DNA of 64,000 nucleotides from Gongronella butleri (Eukaryota; Mucoromycota; Mucoromycetes; Mucorales; Cunninghamellaceae), in contig JAIWZP010000070.1 in NCBI GenBank assembly GCA_025201375.1, positions 1 through 64,000 on the forward strand, written 5' to 3'. The notes under the pieces were generated by a model. It had not been told where the DNA came from. It saw only the letters and a list, made by a program, of their open reading frames with translations, and searched no databases. How positions within the stretch are numbered: position 1 is the stretch's first letter; every line of letters begins with the position of its first letter. The position numbers and the translations under genes are program-made. This document shows positions 52,859 to 64,000 of the stretch, piece after piece.

Positions 52859-55800
52859 ATGTCGCCACCCATAGTCGAATCATCCGTGTTATCCTCTTCT
52901 CCAAAGGCACACTCGCTTTATGGCAGCCCGCCGGCATCACCACGATTGTCCAATGCCAAGGCACCCGCCCAAGCAGACGTCGTTTCCAAGTTTGTGCCTG
53001 CTCGCAGGTAAAACAGGACAAAAAGGACCCATTGGGTGCCAAGCTCACACCCATTGTGCCATTTGCAGTAGGCCAAAGCGCCATGAGAAGCAGCCATCCA
53101 TCACGTCGTTGGTCCCATCGCCTCACGTGCCCTCATCTGACCGCTTTGACCCCAAATCGTTGCTTACCTCTGTTTCTTCCATCATCAAATCGCGCAATGG
53201 CACCGTCTTGACGAGAAACACCATCCTCAAGATGGACCACTTCTCAAGCGGTAAGGAACCAGGGCCCCAATTTCCCAGTGGAATGCTTGTGTTTCATATC
53301 ATTTTTTTGGTTTTTAGGGACCAATACGAACCTGGACCTGCATTTGCATGGCGCCCCCAACTTCCGACAGGCCGAATTAGATGTGTATGGAGTCGCCCAG
53401 CCAACCGTAAGCCAGAATCATGCATTGCTTTTGGACGTCAGCAGCCTGTTACATTGAAAATACTAAACTTTAATTTTATCTTGTCAAAAAGGTAATCGGC
53501 TTATCATCCATCCTGTCCATGTTGCATTGTCATCCAAAGCAGGCCCCCCAGGTCCCCTGCACCTGGTTCTCTACGCGCGAAGAGCCTCTTGGTAATCACA
53601 AAAACAAAAAAAAAAAAAAAAAGAGTCAAAACGCGCACTCTGACCCTCGTTTTCGTCTTTTTTAGTGTATCTCAATGGCTGTCCTTTTGTCTTGCGCGAG
53701 TATGCAGATCCATTGCAAAACATCAACATGTTCTGGGGCATCACGTCGGCGCGTCTCGAGCGCCTGGAGGAGCGACTCAAAGCCGATGTCATCAAAGAAG
53801 CAGATGCCATGGGCGGTCTCTTGCTCGTGCACCAGGAATTGGCCGATGGCACGATCGTGCCTTGCTATTTGCAAGCGGATCAAGTCCAAACACCGCGCGA
53901 AGGTACAGTAATGAAAAAAAGGCAAGAAATTGGCAGGTTTGTTCATTTTCTTTGTTGTTTTATATAGTGTTTCAATCGTTTCAACAAGCCGGGCACCCGC
54001 TCAAATACTTCCGCCTGCCTATCTCTCCTGATCAAGGACCCGAGGACAACTATTTCGATGAATACGTGCGCGTGATCCGTGATTTGTCCCCCACAGAGCC
54101 CCTTATTTTCAATTGTGGCATGGGCAATGTGCGCAGTACGTCTGCCCCAGAGAACCCAATGGCTTTGTTTTACTCACGATTGTCTCTTTTTATGCCTATA
54201 TAGCCACCGTGGGAATCATCATTGCGCAGACAATTCGTCGCACACAGCTTTTGGAGCGCGGCCACCCCGATCCATTCACCATCCAAGGCTACGAGTATGC
54301 GCACCAGGCGGACCCCGACCCAATGCTCCCCCTCGGATCAGCGCGCGAGCAGGAGACCCTTTTGCGATTGGTCTATGTCCTTGAACAAGGTAATAATGAC
54401 GAAAAAGGGGAAAATGGAGCGCGTCGCGTGACGCGTTTTGCAAACGGTCACCTGACCCGCTGCTTTTGCCTTTTTGTTTTATCTTGCGCAGCATTGGAAT
54501 CAAAAATGTCGATGCACTCGGCCATTGAGTGGGCCTTGGAACGAGGCAACAACCTTGACAGTCTCAAGGAAGCGATCATTGGAAATTATCATTCGGTGGT
54601 GTCGCTGACATCGGTGCTCGAAAATGGCGATTTCCACAAGCGGCTGCTGGACCAGATGATGGATCGCTGTAAGATGGCTCTTTTCATGCAAATCATGGTC
54701 GTTCTCACTCGCTTTTTTGCGCTTTTTTGTCATTTCTCACTTTATTTTTTTTAGCGGATGCTGTGGTCCATTTGCGCGAGATGATCCTGACGAATCGCAT
54801 CCGGTATAGCTGCCAGCAAAACAGCAAGTCGTACAGACACCAATTGTACCTGGAGCGCGCGTCAAAGTCGCTGCAGCGCTATTTCTTCCTCATTTGCTTC
54901 ACGGCTTATGTCAATCAGAGCGAGGACACGCGTTTTGACACGCGTTTCAGTTCGTGGATCAAGACACGTACTGAGGTGTGGGCCATGCTCGAGAATATGC
55001 GCCGCAAAGGCCCACGACTCTATTATTTCCGTCCAATTCGCGAATTGGAGTCCATTGGCACCAAACTTCCCTTGTCGGCGCGCTCCTCTGTGGCTCATTC
55101 CCGCTACCGCGGCGGCTACGGCATGTTTGACATGGTTGGCGCGCGTGACCTTGATGGCATGGTCATGAATGAAATGGAAAGCTTGATTGTTCAGGTAAAA
55201 AAAAAAAGCGAAAACCACAAAAAAAAATGACGCTTATCCTCTATTTTTTATCGTCACAGTCGCGTCGCGGCGACGTGTTCACGGCGCAAACACTGCTCAA
55301 GGTCGATTTTTGGTATTACCATTATTTGAACAGCGACAATCACCCATGTTACACAGTGATTCATGCCAACACGCCGCCACGCCACCTGGAGATGCTCAAC
55401 TGCAACCAGCCACAGAAGCACCACGCTTTCTTTGTGGAGGGCGCGTCGAATTTCAGGCGAATTGATCACACGCGCATCTATGGCATTGCGCAGCCCACGG
55501 TGTATGGCCTACGCCAAGTTTTACGCCAATTGCTCACGAGCCAGCCGCGTAACGAGCGCATCCTGTGGATCAATTTGCGCGAGGAGCCCATCATCTACCT
55601 CAATGGCATCCCGTACGTGCTGCGCGACCGCTACTATAGCCTGCGCAACATTCGCGCATACAAGGGCATCACTGGCTCGCGTCTTGAGCAATTGGAGAAG
55701 CGATTGAAGCACGACATCCTGCAGGAATTGAGTACCTATGGCGGCCGCATCTTGCTGCACGGTGAGAACCAAGACGGCCAGGTGTTTGCTCAATGGGAAG

Positions 55801-58289
55801 AAATGGCGGCGCAAGATGTGATGACGGTGCGTGAAGTTATGGAGGCGGTCGCCCTCGAGGTGGCCCACGAGCTGGAATTGGACAATGACGACGCGCACGC
55901 GCTCATGAGCTATCACCGAATCCCAATGACTGCGGAAAAAGTACCGGAATACGAAGATTTGGATGAATTACGCGCTTTGATTGCCAATGTCCATCTCGGA
56001 AAGACGGCGCTTGTCATGAATTGCCAAATTGGCGTCGGTCGCTCCACCACGGGTAAGAAAAAAAATGGGAAAAAATTGAAAAAAAACAAAATCCGGCCTG
56101 ACCATCTTTTTTTTGTCTTTAAAAAGGCACAGTGGTGGCAACACTGCTGACGCGATGGATTCAGCAGCAGCAGAAGCAACTCGAATCGCTTGACAACCAA
56201 GAAAAAGACGCTGAGGAAGCATGGGGTATGGTATCGCAGCCCAATCGCCTCAATTACCAGATTATCAATAGTCTTTTGCGCGTGATCAAGCGGGGTCTCG
56301 AGAACAAGCGTGTTGTTGACGACGTGTTGGATCAATGTGGTCTGACAATCAACTTGCGCGATGTGATTGAGCAAATTCGCGTGCAAGCTGAGAATGAGAC
56401 GGATGAATTGTCACGTCGACGCAAGATCAAGCGCGGCATTGTTGCCCTCGAGCGCTACTACACTTTGATTGCGTTCCAAGTGTATTTGGACACGACGTCG
56501 CCAGATCTGCTGCACGAAACCATCTCCTTCCGGCAATGGATGAAGCAGCATTTGGAATTGGCGACGATTCTCAAGGATCTGCAGACATCCGACACATTGG
56601 ACGCCATTGTTCCCGTGGAAAAGGACGAGCAAGCGTTGGCACTGTATGAGGGTGGCAAGGAAGGCGATGGGCTTGCATTGACAAGCGAGGTCTTGCAGGT
56701 GCTTCAAGCACGTCATGGCCAGGTGCTTGCGAAGCAAACCATTCTCAAGCACGATGTGTTCCCCGGATGCCAAAAGCAATCGCTGCGTGAAAAGATTCCA
56801 GGGGCATACAATTTCCGCCGCATCGGTGTCGATGATGTGCGAAAGGCGGCAATTCACTCGTCTCAGGCGGCAACAGCAGGCGGATTGGCGGTGGACATGG
56901 CTCTTTTGCAGCAACAATGGGCCGAAAACGGTAGCGACGACGAAGCCGCTGGTGTGACCACCGGATTGCGCGTGCCGAATGCCCCATTCATCTGTGGGTG
57001 TGCCATGCCCAACAAGGATGCGATAAAAGAGGTGTTAAAGGCCATGGATGCCGCACCAGGCGGGTCGCGACGCGTTCTTTGGACGTGTTTGCGCGAAGAG
57101 CCCGTTTTGTACATCAACAAGCGCCCCTACGTCCTTCGTCTCCACCACAATCCTCTCAGAAACCTCGAAACAACGGGAATTACCACCGATCGCGTCGAAC
57201 ACATGGAACGCATTATGCAGCAAGAGGCATTGCAGGAGCTCAAGCTGTACCATGGCCGACTCCTTATCCACGACGAGGAGACTACCGAAAAGGGAGGATT
57301 CACATTAGTGGTAAGCAAGAAAAAAAAGGAGACGAGACAGAACGTGACGCGTCTTACGCCGTTTTTTTTTTTTTGTCATTTTTGCAGCCGACTTGGGAGA
57401 CCATCTCACCCGAATGCATTGAAACACCTGATCAAGCATTCCAGTCGATCATTGATGAGGGCTATCGCGTGTCTTACTCGCGAATTCCAATGTAAGAAGC
57501 TTTAAATGTTCTGACGACGCGATTCTCATCTTTTTTTCTTTAATTTTAGCACGGATGAGCAAGCGCCCATCCCTGACGTCTTTGATCAATTCATTGCGCG
57601 TCACCAGTCTGTGGATCAAGACACCGATGTCATTTTTAATTGTCAAATGGGGTATGAAACGACAAAAAAAAAAAAAAAAGGAGTCGCGTCTGAAACATCT
57701 TTTTTTTTTCTCTAGTCGGGGTCGGACGACGACAGGTCAGGTCACCTCCTGTCTGCTGCAGATGACAGCGCAATTGGACGTGGAGCAGCTGAATTCTGTT
57801 GAGAGCGAGCCATGGACGGATGCAGCGCAAAAAAGCGAAAATGAAGAGGTTGTGCGCCTCCAGAATGGCGAGTATCGCATGATTCTGCAACTTGTGTCGG
57901 TGCTGAGTTATGGAAAATCAGCCAAGCGGCTGACAGACCGCGCCATCAACATGTGTGACCATATGCAAAATCTGAGAAAGGCCATTTACGATCTCAAATT
58001 GCGCCTGGATGCCGCTGAACCGGGCTCCACAAAGTGGCAAATTGCGCTCCATGGCGCCACCAATTACCTTGCTCGCTATTTCTACCTGATTGTCTTTGCC
58101 AATTACCTGCTGGAGCGCGCATTGGACCATCAGCAGCAGCAAAACACGGACCAGTTGTCTGTGACAGATGCCGCCGGCCTTGTTTCTGCATCTGTCGCCG
58201 GCCCCACCAGTGATACCTTCAAGCAATGGCTCAAGAGCCATCGTGAGATCACCAACATCATCAAGTATCAAGCCAAAGACTTGTCGTAA
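52859..58289 (+). CDS. PALD1: Paladin-like protein with three phytase/tyrosine-phosphatase-like repeats
   Basis: Fourteen exons: 52859-53007, 53069-53250, 53318-53406, 53492-53591, 53666-53902, 53968-54135, 54204-54389, 54492-54668, 54755-55194, 55260-56052, 56127-57310, 57388-57491, 57550-57651, 57716-58289; 1,494 residues. After a Ser/Pro-rich N-terminus the same module occurs three times. Each has an entry (GAPNFRQ, GASNFRR, GAYNFRR), a REEP-x-YxN-x-PxVLR block (EEPLVYLNGCPFVLRE, EEPIIYLNGIPYVLRD, EEPVLYINKRPYVLR), and a CX5R loop: NCGMGNVRTT, NCQIGVGRSTTG, NCQMGRGRTTTG. This is the paladin / PTP-like inositol-polyphosphate phosphatase family; activity of paladins is debated. All three Cys and Arg are kept, but loop 1 lacks the usual GxGR. 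Two acceptors (53489-53491, 56124-56126) are AAG. A short uORF overlaps the start. Confidence 0.9.
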
Positions 58290-59832
58290 TGTCATTTATC
58301 TTTTGTCTCCTTAGTTTCTTTTCAAAAAAAATAAAAATAAAGTCATTTTTTGTGAAACATCAAGCTGCATTGGCGTCAGTCACGCACTCACACAATCTCG
58401 CATGAATTTTGTTGCTTACCAATAAGGTGCTACGCCCTCAAGTTGTCGTCATTTGACTGCCGACGTGGGTTTAGAGGCCAAAGAGCAGAATAAGGGCTAA
58501 CATTTGCGTGTCACTGATATGCTTGTGCACGATAATTGCCCTGCAAGGCAACTAAAAAAATGAGTATGGGGATCATGTTGTCCCTGAAAATGAGGTGAAT
58601 GACACGTTTACGCTTCTCAATCTTGTCAATTTTGATAGGGTTTTGCTTTTTACACAAAAAAAAGGGTCTTTTTTCGTTCTCGATTGCGCTTCCCGGGTCT
58701 CTGGATGCCAAGAGCAATCTGTTGCAGGCGCGAGAAATCCGCCCATCATCGGCATTGGGGTTAAGGAGGCTGTTTCTCACTTTGTCTTGTTACCCTGGTC
58801 GCCTTTTTTTTAGCGGAAATCCTGTTTTTTATTTTTTTTTATTTTATTTTATTTTTTTTTTTTTTGATGCTGGTGCTTTCTTCATTTTTGGAAAGAGGCG
58901 GAACTCAAATGCATGCCAATGCCCCATGAGCGCGCGCCAAGGCACGGTACAGGAGCATAAGTGACTTTTTTGAGCCGTTCAAACCCCTCTGTGGAGGCTC
59001 CTTTGCACTTTGCTCGTCAATAAATAAGCACAGCGCAAAAGGAGGGCGCTGGATACATCCCGGCGGCGCCTGAAAATGCGACGCGTCCGCCCAAAGTGGC
59101 ATTGGGGGCGTTGATGCACGTCTGTTGCCCTTTATTTCAAAAAAATGCGCCATGAGGCACCTGAATGAATAGGAGACGTGGCGATGAAGCACTTGATCGT
59201 GCCCTTCAGCCCCCTGGCATGTCAATTTGGGCGTATCGAAACATGAAACATTGACTCTGACGCGGAAAAAAAAGATGCATTCGTATGTCAATGGTTTTTT
59301 TTCTGCGCCCGCGCCCGCCTGCCGTGCCTTGCCCCTTGTGACCTTATGCAGCTTTTGCCGCTAGAAAATCTACGACTGAGAACAGATCTCCTTTGACAAA
59401 AGGAACGAACGCCCATTTTTTGGCACTTTTTATTTTTTTTTTGGTTTTTTTTTTATCAGACGGGATGCCTTTAGCCATCGTATAAACTCCTTAGATGGTG
59501 AGCATTGGGGTGGTTGTGATGTCAATGCAAGGCATGGACACCCAAATTGGTTTCTTTTTAGCCAATTGGTTGCTGATGCTGATTGCACGGTGTCGTCACT
59601 TGGGAAGCTGGTGCAGCACACACCAAGGTGACACAAGCACTCGGCATAAACCTGCATGAATCTTGGCTGGCGCCAGGCGCATGATTGGCTCATTGGACAA
59701 AAAAAAAAAAAAAAAAAAAAAAGAAAAGCCTACGCTTCACGCAGCACAATCCCCTTTTTAAAAAGTAGGGGCTAAACATTCTCTTTTTTTCTTTTTCCTC
59801 TCTCTCTCTCTCTCTCTCTTTTTTTTTTTGGG
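58290..59832. other. 1.5 kb gene-free stretch
   Basis: Starts with the AATAAA of the paladin-like gene (about 58334). It has T-runs (58830-58865), an A-run (59700-59721) and a CT run just before the next start (59799-59818). No supported exon. Confidence 0.55.
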
Positions 59833-61653
59833 ATGTCTAGCATGAAACCTTATCAATCGACATTGGCATGTTTGCCGCCTTCCCCCACGTCGCCATCGAC
59901 AAAGCCGCAAATCAATTATTTCCCGCTCCACATCAATACGATGCAATTGACACCATCTCCGTCTCCCTCGCCACCTCCATTGCCACAAGACACGGCAGAA
60001 TGGGCAACCTACACGCCTTATTCGCCACCCATGTCACCATTGGTAAGTCAAATGGCCTCGTAAAAAAAGAAAAAAAAGAAAGAATGCCGCCAATTTTTTA
60101 AATTTTCGCGGGCAATGGCGATGCTTGATCGTTAACAGCTTCTTTTTTTTTTTTTTTTTTGGGAGTAGCCCACACATCACGAGCGATCAAACAGCATTAA
60201 AAGGCGCGCATCGCAGCCATTACCTCCTGGGACGACACTTCCATGGGAAGTGCAATGGAAATCCATCAACATCGAACAATTGACACTCGAAAATGCAAAG
60301 CTGCAGCGTGCCAATCGTCTTCTAAAAGTGGCATCGGAACGACGTGTCGCCGAGCACCTAGAGCCGCTGGATCGTCGCATTGAGGCCCTCACAGAGGCCA
60401 ATGTGCGATGGCAGCGCGCTGCACGGCTTTTACAACAAGACCTCGATGACACACGGCTCCAATTTCAACAGTGGAAACAGCGCGTCCTTGCCAACAGCCA
60501 ATGGATGGGCCCTGAATATCAATTCCTCGTCAAAATCATCCATGTGTTGCAGCTCCAGGTACGTGGATTACTTCTCCCCCACGCCAAATATTACTGTTTG
60601 CCCCCGATTTCCCCCTTTATTTTCATTTCCTTTTTGTTTGTTACATCCCTTCTCTCCCTTGCTGAACTTTGCCTCGAGTTGCTAATGATTTGTTATTTTT
60701 TTTTTCGTCGTGTCTTTTGTGGCACGTGCATCTCCCGATGTGCTTGTCAATTGTTTTTTTTTTAAAAAAAAAAAGGCTCAGGGCAATGGTGACGACGAAT
60801 GGGAAACACGCGACACAAACGAGCCATCGGTGACACAGCTTCAGCAAGCCATGTGTGAGAATTATCGACTTTTGGCGTCGCCCAACGAGCAAAGGGTCCA
60901 GCAGCTTGAAATGGACCTCCAAGCCGCGCATGATTTGCTGGATGAGCAGTCGCATGATATCCTAACGCTCAAAAACGAATTGCAGCATAAAGATCATCTC
61001 GTGTCGTCACTTGAAAAAGAGCTCAATGCCATGGACGATCGCTTGGATGAGCTGCAGGAGGTACGAGCCACGAAAGAAAAAAAAAAAAAAAGCGCGGTTG
61101 CCCGCTGGGCTTGACGGCCGGCTTGCTTGCTGGCATTGGGCACTGTCAAATAAGAAAAAAGAGCCGCGCATTGCATTGCTAACGTGCCTTTTTTTTGTTC
61201 TTTTTTTATTTTATTTTTTTACAGCTCGTCAATGGTGCGGCAGGCCCATTGTCTCTCTTGCCCGACTTGCAAGACACAAACGATACTGTTGAACGCCATT
61301 GGACGCCTCAGGACCACCTCTCGGGCACGCCCAAAAAGCCAAAAAGGCCAACATCTTCTATTTACTCGGCTTCAACTCTCATGACCTCGCGCAGCTCTTT
61401 CAGCGGCCCGGACCTCAGCTCATTATGGAAAGACGCGGTGCAGCAGGATACGTCTCTCATGCTCCCAGGCTCATTTCCATCTGGCCCATTCTCGACAATC
61501 ACAGATCTCTCGGATTGCTTTGCTCTTTTGACGACTGCCATTGCCATTGCTTCCTTTTTGGATTGCTCAGAGGATCTCCTCATCCCATTGACACTTCTCT
61601 CCCTATTGTTATGGTATGGCGTCCCCACTAGCATCTCAGTTGACGTGATCTGA
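59833..61653 (+). CDS. Unknown coiled-coil protein with hydrophobic C-terminal tail
   Basis: Four exons: 59833-60042, 60169-60558, 60776-61060, 61225-61653; 437 residues, all junctions in phase 0. The N-terminus is Ser/Thr/Pro-rich (SPSPSPPPLPQ), the kind of region kinases modify. Two coiled-coil blocks follow: exon 2 (QLTLENAKLQRANRLLKVA) and exon 3 (RVQQLEMDLQAAHDLLDEQ, then LTLKNELQHKDHLVSSLEKE). The C-terminus has two hydrophobic stretches (ALLTTAIAIASF and LLIPLTLLSLLLWYGV) and could be a membrane hairpin or tail anchor. No family is recognised; a tethering or scaffold role is inference from shape. Exon 3 uses an AAG acceptor after a poly(A) stretch. Confidence 0.7.
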
Positions 61654-62246
61654 GAACAACTATGCATTGTGTACATTATAGACGGTGCGAAAAAGCATCA
61701 AAAAAATAAAGGAGTCGACGCGCCTGCTCATTCTTTTCTTTCCTTGCTCCTCTTTTCTGTGCCTCTTCTTCCCCCTCTCTCCCACTTTCCCCTTTTTATT
61801 TATTTTTCTCGCTTTTGTGTGTATTTAGAACCCGTCGTGTGTGCAAATGAACAGTTGATCGTGCATGAGACGTGCATGCTTGATGCGCCCAGAGATTGTT
61901 TTCCATGATTGTTCTCAATTGGCGCATTAAAGTTTGACATGGGGCACCCTTTGTGTCACGATGGAACACCATCACAACTCGACAATCCCGCCCTGCTCCT
62001 TGTTTCTTTGACAAGCTTGCCTATTTTCTTGGTTTCTCGCCGACGCGCGCACCCAATTCCATGGCATTACACAATTCCACACGCACATAAATCCGGATTA
62101 GGCCTCCATCCACCCCCCAGACCTTGCCCTGACCGCATTGTCCATGAGAAAATGCAAAACAGGGAGCGCGGAGCGTGTTTTTTTTCGCGTTTTTGCATCC
62201 CGACACTGCCCCTATTTTTTATGAGCCAACTTGTGGATCGGCACGT
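61654..62246. other. Convergent intergenic region
   Basis: Lies between the 3' ends of two converging genes. T/C-rich around 61730-61820. No exon or RNA gene seen. Confidence 0.55.
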
Positions 62247-63324
62247 TTAATGATCATGACACGCCTCGTCGTCGTCGTCGTCGTCTTCATAATGATGTTT
62301 GTGATGATGTGCGTCCGATGGCGGCGGAATGACCGAGATTTCTGTGCTGGACTTGATTGTAGACGAGGACAGACCCGGCAAATAAAACGGATCCTGGTTG
62401 TTCTTGTAAGCATTGTTTTGTTTGGCGAGTTTCTCGTCAATTGCTTTGCGTACCAACGGGGTCTCGTGCTGAAAAGCGTCTTTGATGGCCTCCTTCAATG
62501 CCTGGTGTCCGTATCCGTTGAGCAACCGGTCATCCATATCCGTTGGCACTATGCCGAATTTGTCTGCTTGATGAGCGCGGGGATCATTGAAAAAAAATTA
62601 GGAATTCAATGCATTTGGAAGCGTGTTTCTTCATCTTTCGCTCTCTCTATTTCTTTTTTTTTTCGATGCTCTTATCATACTCTGCAAAGCATCGTCGCTG
62701 CGCTGCAATTGATACATGACGTCGCTGATGCGCTTCATTTTGACGTCGTTCCAGTGCTTGCCAACCACCTTTTTGTTTAGGTACACGACAACTTTGCTCG
62801 TTTTCAACTGCAATTGGAAAAAATGAGCCCTTGGCCTGCTTTTGTACTAGTTTTTTGCTACTTGTGGCTTACTTTGATCTTGTGCGCACCGGGATCCAAG
62901 TCTGCAAATAGTTTTGTCAGCTTGAATTTGTAATTGTAGCCGCCATGATCCTTCTGTGTGGCAAAAAAATGCATGGAACAAAGATTAACCCCGTCTCCTT
63001 TTTTTCAAATGTTCTATCGTTACAATCAGCAGCTCAATACTCCTTGGCGCTAATGTCATCACACACTGATCGGTACTGAGCGTCTTGGCCTGGGGCAAAG
63101 GGATGTACAAACTGGAAAAAAAAACAAAAAGCATGTATGAACTTGACTTTTTACTCATTGTCCTGGTACATCTTGAGACTCAATACCATACATGACGTGC
63201 TTGTCCGATTGATCCCATCCATAATGAGACGTGATGAGGATCGTTTGCACTGTTTCTTGCTTTAAATCCCATTTTGTGAGACGATGCCATTGATGATGAT
63301 AAGATAGAAGCCTACCTTTTCCAT
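62247..63324 (-). CDS. CACYBP: CacyBP/SIP-like CS-domain and SGS-like protein
   Basis: Exons of the preferred model: 63316-63324 (9 nt), 63192-63259, 63024-63111, 62873-62953, 62681-62807, 62247-62548; 224 residues. The CS domain begins with the family hallmark HYGWDQSDKHVILYIPLP and continues with PRSIELLIKDHGGYNYKFKL and SKVVVYLNKKVVGKHW. An SGS-like segment follows (HQALKEAIKDAFQHETPLVRKAIDEK). The tail is His/Asp-rich (HHHKHHYEDDDDDD). CacyBP/SIP is an adaptor linking Siah-Skp1 ubiquitin ligases, calcyclin and Hsp90-type partners. The usual N-terminal helical hairpin is not seen. An alternative start at 63439 with extra exons (63404-63439, 63316-63379) and an acceptor at 63255 would add 29-30 residues but needs a 21-24 nt intron; I cannot decide between them. 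Confidence 0.75.
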
Positions 63325-63880
63325 GAGGAGGATCGTAAATGAAAGAAAAGAGATGAATAGACGTCTCGAAAGCTTTTTTCTGTCATGAGATACCCTTTTT
63401 TACGGTTACACCATGCAAATCACGGCGATCACCGACCATTTTGCCTTTTTTAGCGGTGCTTTCCAGCTTGTCGATTCACGACGAGAGACCCGCGATAAGC
63501 AAGCGAGTTGCAAAGCATCAAGAAACTAGCAAAACTCGGCAAAGCGGACCATCCGGGCTCTTTTGCTCTTACAAAGTACAGGTTTTGCAGAATATTGGTG
63601 TCAAGATCCTTACAACATTCAACTCAGTAACCAAAACAAGGCATAACAAAGCAATTTGCAACGATCCTGTGAAAATGCGTGGCCTGGCAAAGGAAGGTGG
63701 TGGCACTGGCTCGTGTGAAACGGCTTAAAATGCTAATTTGAAACTCCACGCGTTGGCCGCGGCGACGCGGTTTTGCCGCGTTAAAATCTCGTCATCCAGC
63801 CAATGCACCTAGTCATTCGCGCCTTTTTTTTTTTTTTTTAGCCATGGCGCCATTATTTTTCTTTTTTTAGACATCACACA
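63325..63880. other. Divergent promoter region at the right end
   Basis: Between two head-to-head genes, possibly containing 5' exons of the CacyBP-like gene up to 63439. A T-run at 63824-63839 followed by AG, and another at 63864-63870, suggest an intron in the leader of the next gene. An ATG at 63844 opens a short frame (MAPLFFFF then stop). Confidence 0.45.
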
Positions 63881-63971
63881 ATGAGCTCTTTCTCTTTCGC
63901 CATCACCGGGATTGCTTCATCTCACTCTCACGGCTATCTACAAACTAATTTCCTCGGCGCGGCATACGGTG
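63881..63971 (+). CDS. First exon of a gene that leaves the window
   Basis: ATG at 63881 opens 30 codons (MSSFSFAITGIASSHSHGYL ...) and meets a good donor, G|GTATGT, at 63971/63972 in phase 1. It is preceded by a T-rich stretch ending in AG, as in other leaders here. Too short to identify; the rest lies right of the window. Confidence 0.45.
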
Positions 63972-64000
63972 GTATGTGCAGGTGGAATCCCATGCTATTT

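Overview
This 64 kb window is nuclear DNA from a fungus, probably an early-diverging 'zygomycete'-type lineage; the phylum is an inference. Nearly every gene is split by short GT-AG introns, most under 100 nt, with long T or A homopolymers inside them. All genes are eukaryotic, and the set is fungal: a DEP-DH-PH-CNH Rho GEF, a Ysc84/Lsb3 SYLF-SH3 protein, reticulon, PRELI/Ups, Pex16, RNase Z long form and a SIZ/PIAS ligase. The paladin-type phosphatase, ACAD11-type dehydrogenase and IFI6/IFI27 protein point away from yeasts. There are no operons, CRISPR arrays or prokaryotic genes. Exon models below were built by hand from splice signals, phase continuity and family similarity; total coding lengths all come out in frame.

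Left part (1-24 kb): the tail of a cut-off gene; Nas2/PSMD9; the Rho GEF; a PhyH oxygenase; a gene-poor, repeat-rich island at 9.0-12.9 kb with an inverted-repeat structure; then a run of minus-strand genes (unknown membrane/coiled-coil protein, PEX16, an ISG12-like micro-protein, PRELI/Ups, a degenerate and truncated acyl-CoA synthetase-like protein, and an unknown protein with two copies of a fungal domain).

Middle (27-46 kb): plus-strand SIZ-type SUMO ligase, two tandem M20-family paralogues that differ by four introns, a Ysc84-like actin-patch protein and a peroxisomal ACAD ending in AKL. They are separated by gene-free stretches of 0.5-2.9 kb. A second repeat island (42.0-45.4 kb) holds a diverged copy of the 9.6 kb repeat, a tRNA-Leu, a three-unit degenerate repeat and a 93-nt poly(A) run.

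Right part (45-64 kb): a secreted charged protein, reticulon, long-form RNase Z with a possible mitochondrial alternative start, the divergently transcribed 14-exon paladin-like protein with three phosphatase-like repeats, a coiled-coil tail-anchored protein, a CacyBP/SIP-like CS-domain protein, and the first exon of a gene leaving the window.

Most notable: diverged copies of the repeats differ from each other by small insertions built on a TACTGTA/TACAGTA heptamer, which suggests an unrecognised micro-insertion process confined to the two repeat islands. Also notable are a 27-nt intron in PEX16, several 10-29 nt microexons, AAG splice acceptors after A-tracts, and intron-number divergence between the M20 twins. 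PEX16 and the AKL-ended dehydrogenase both belong to peroxisome biology but are not adjacent.
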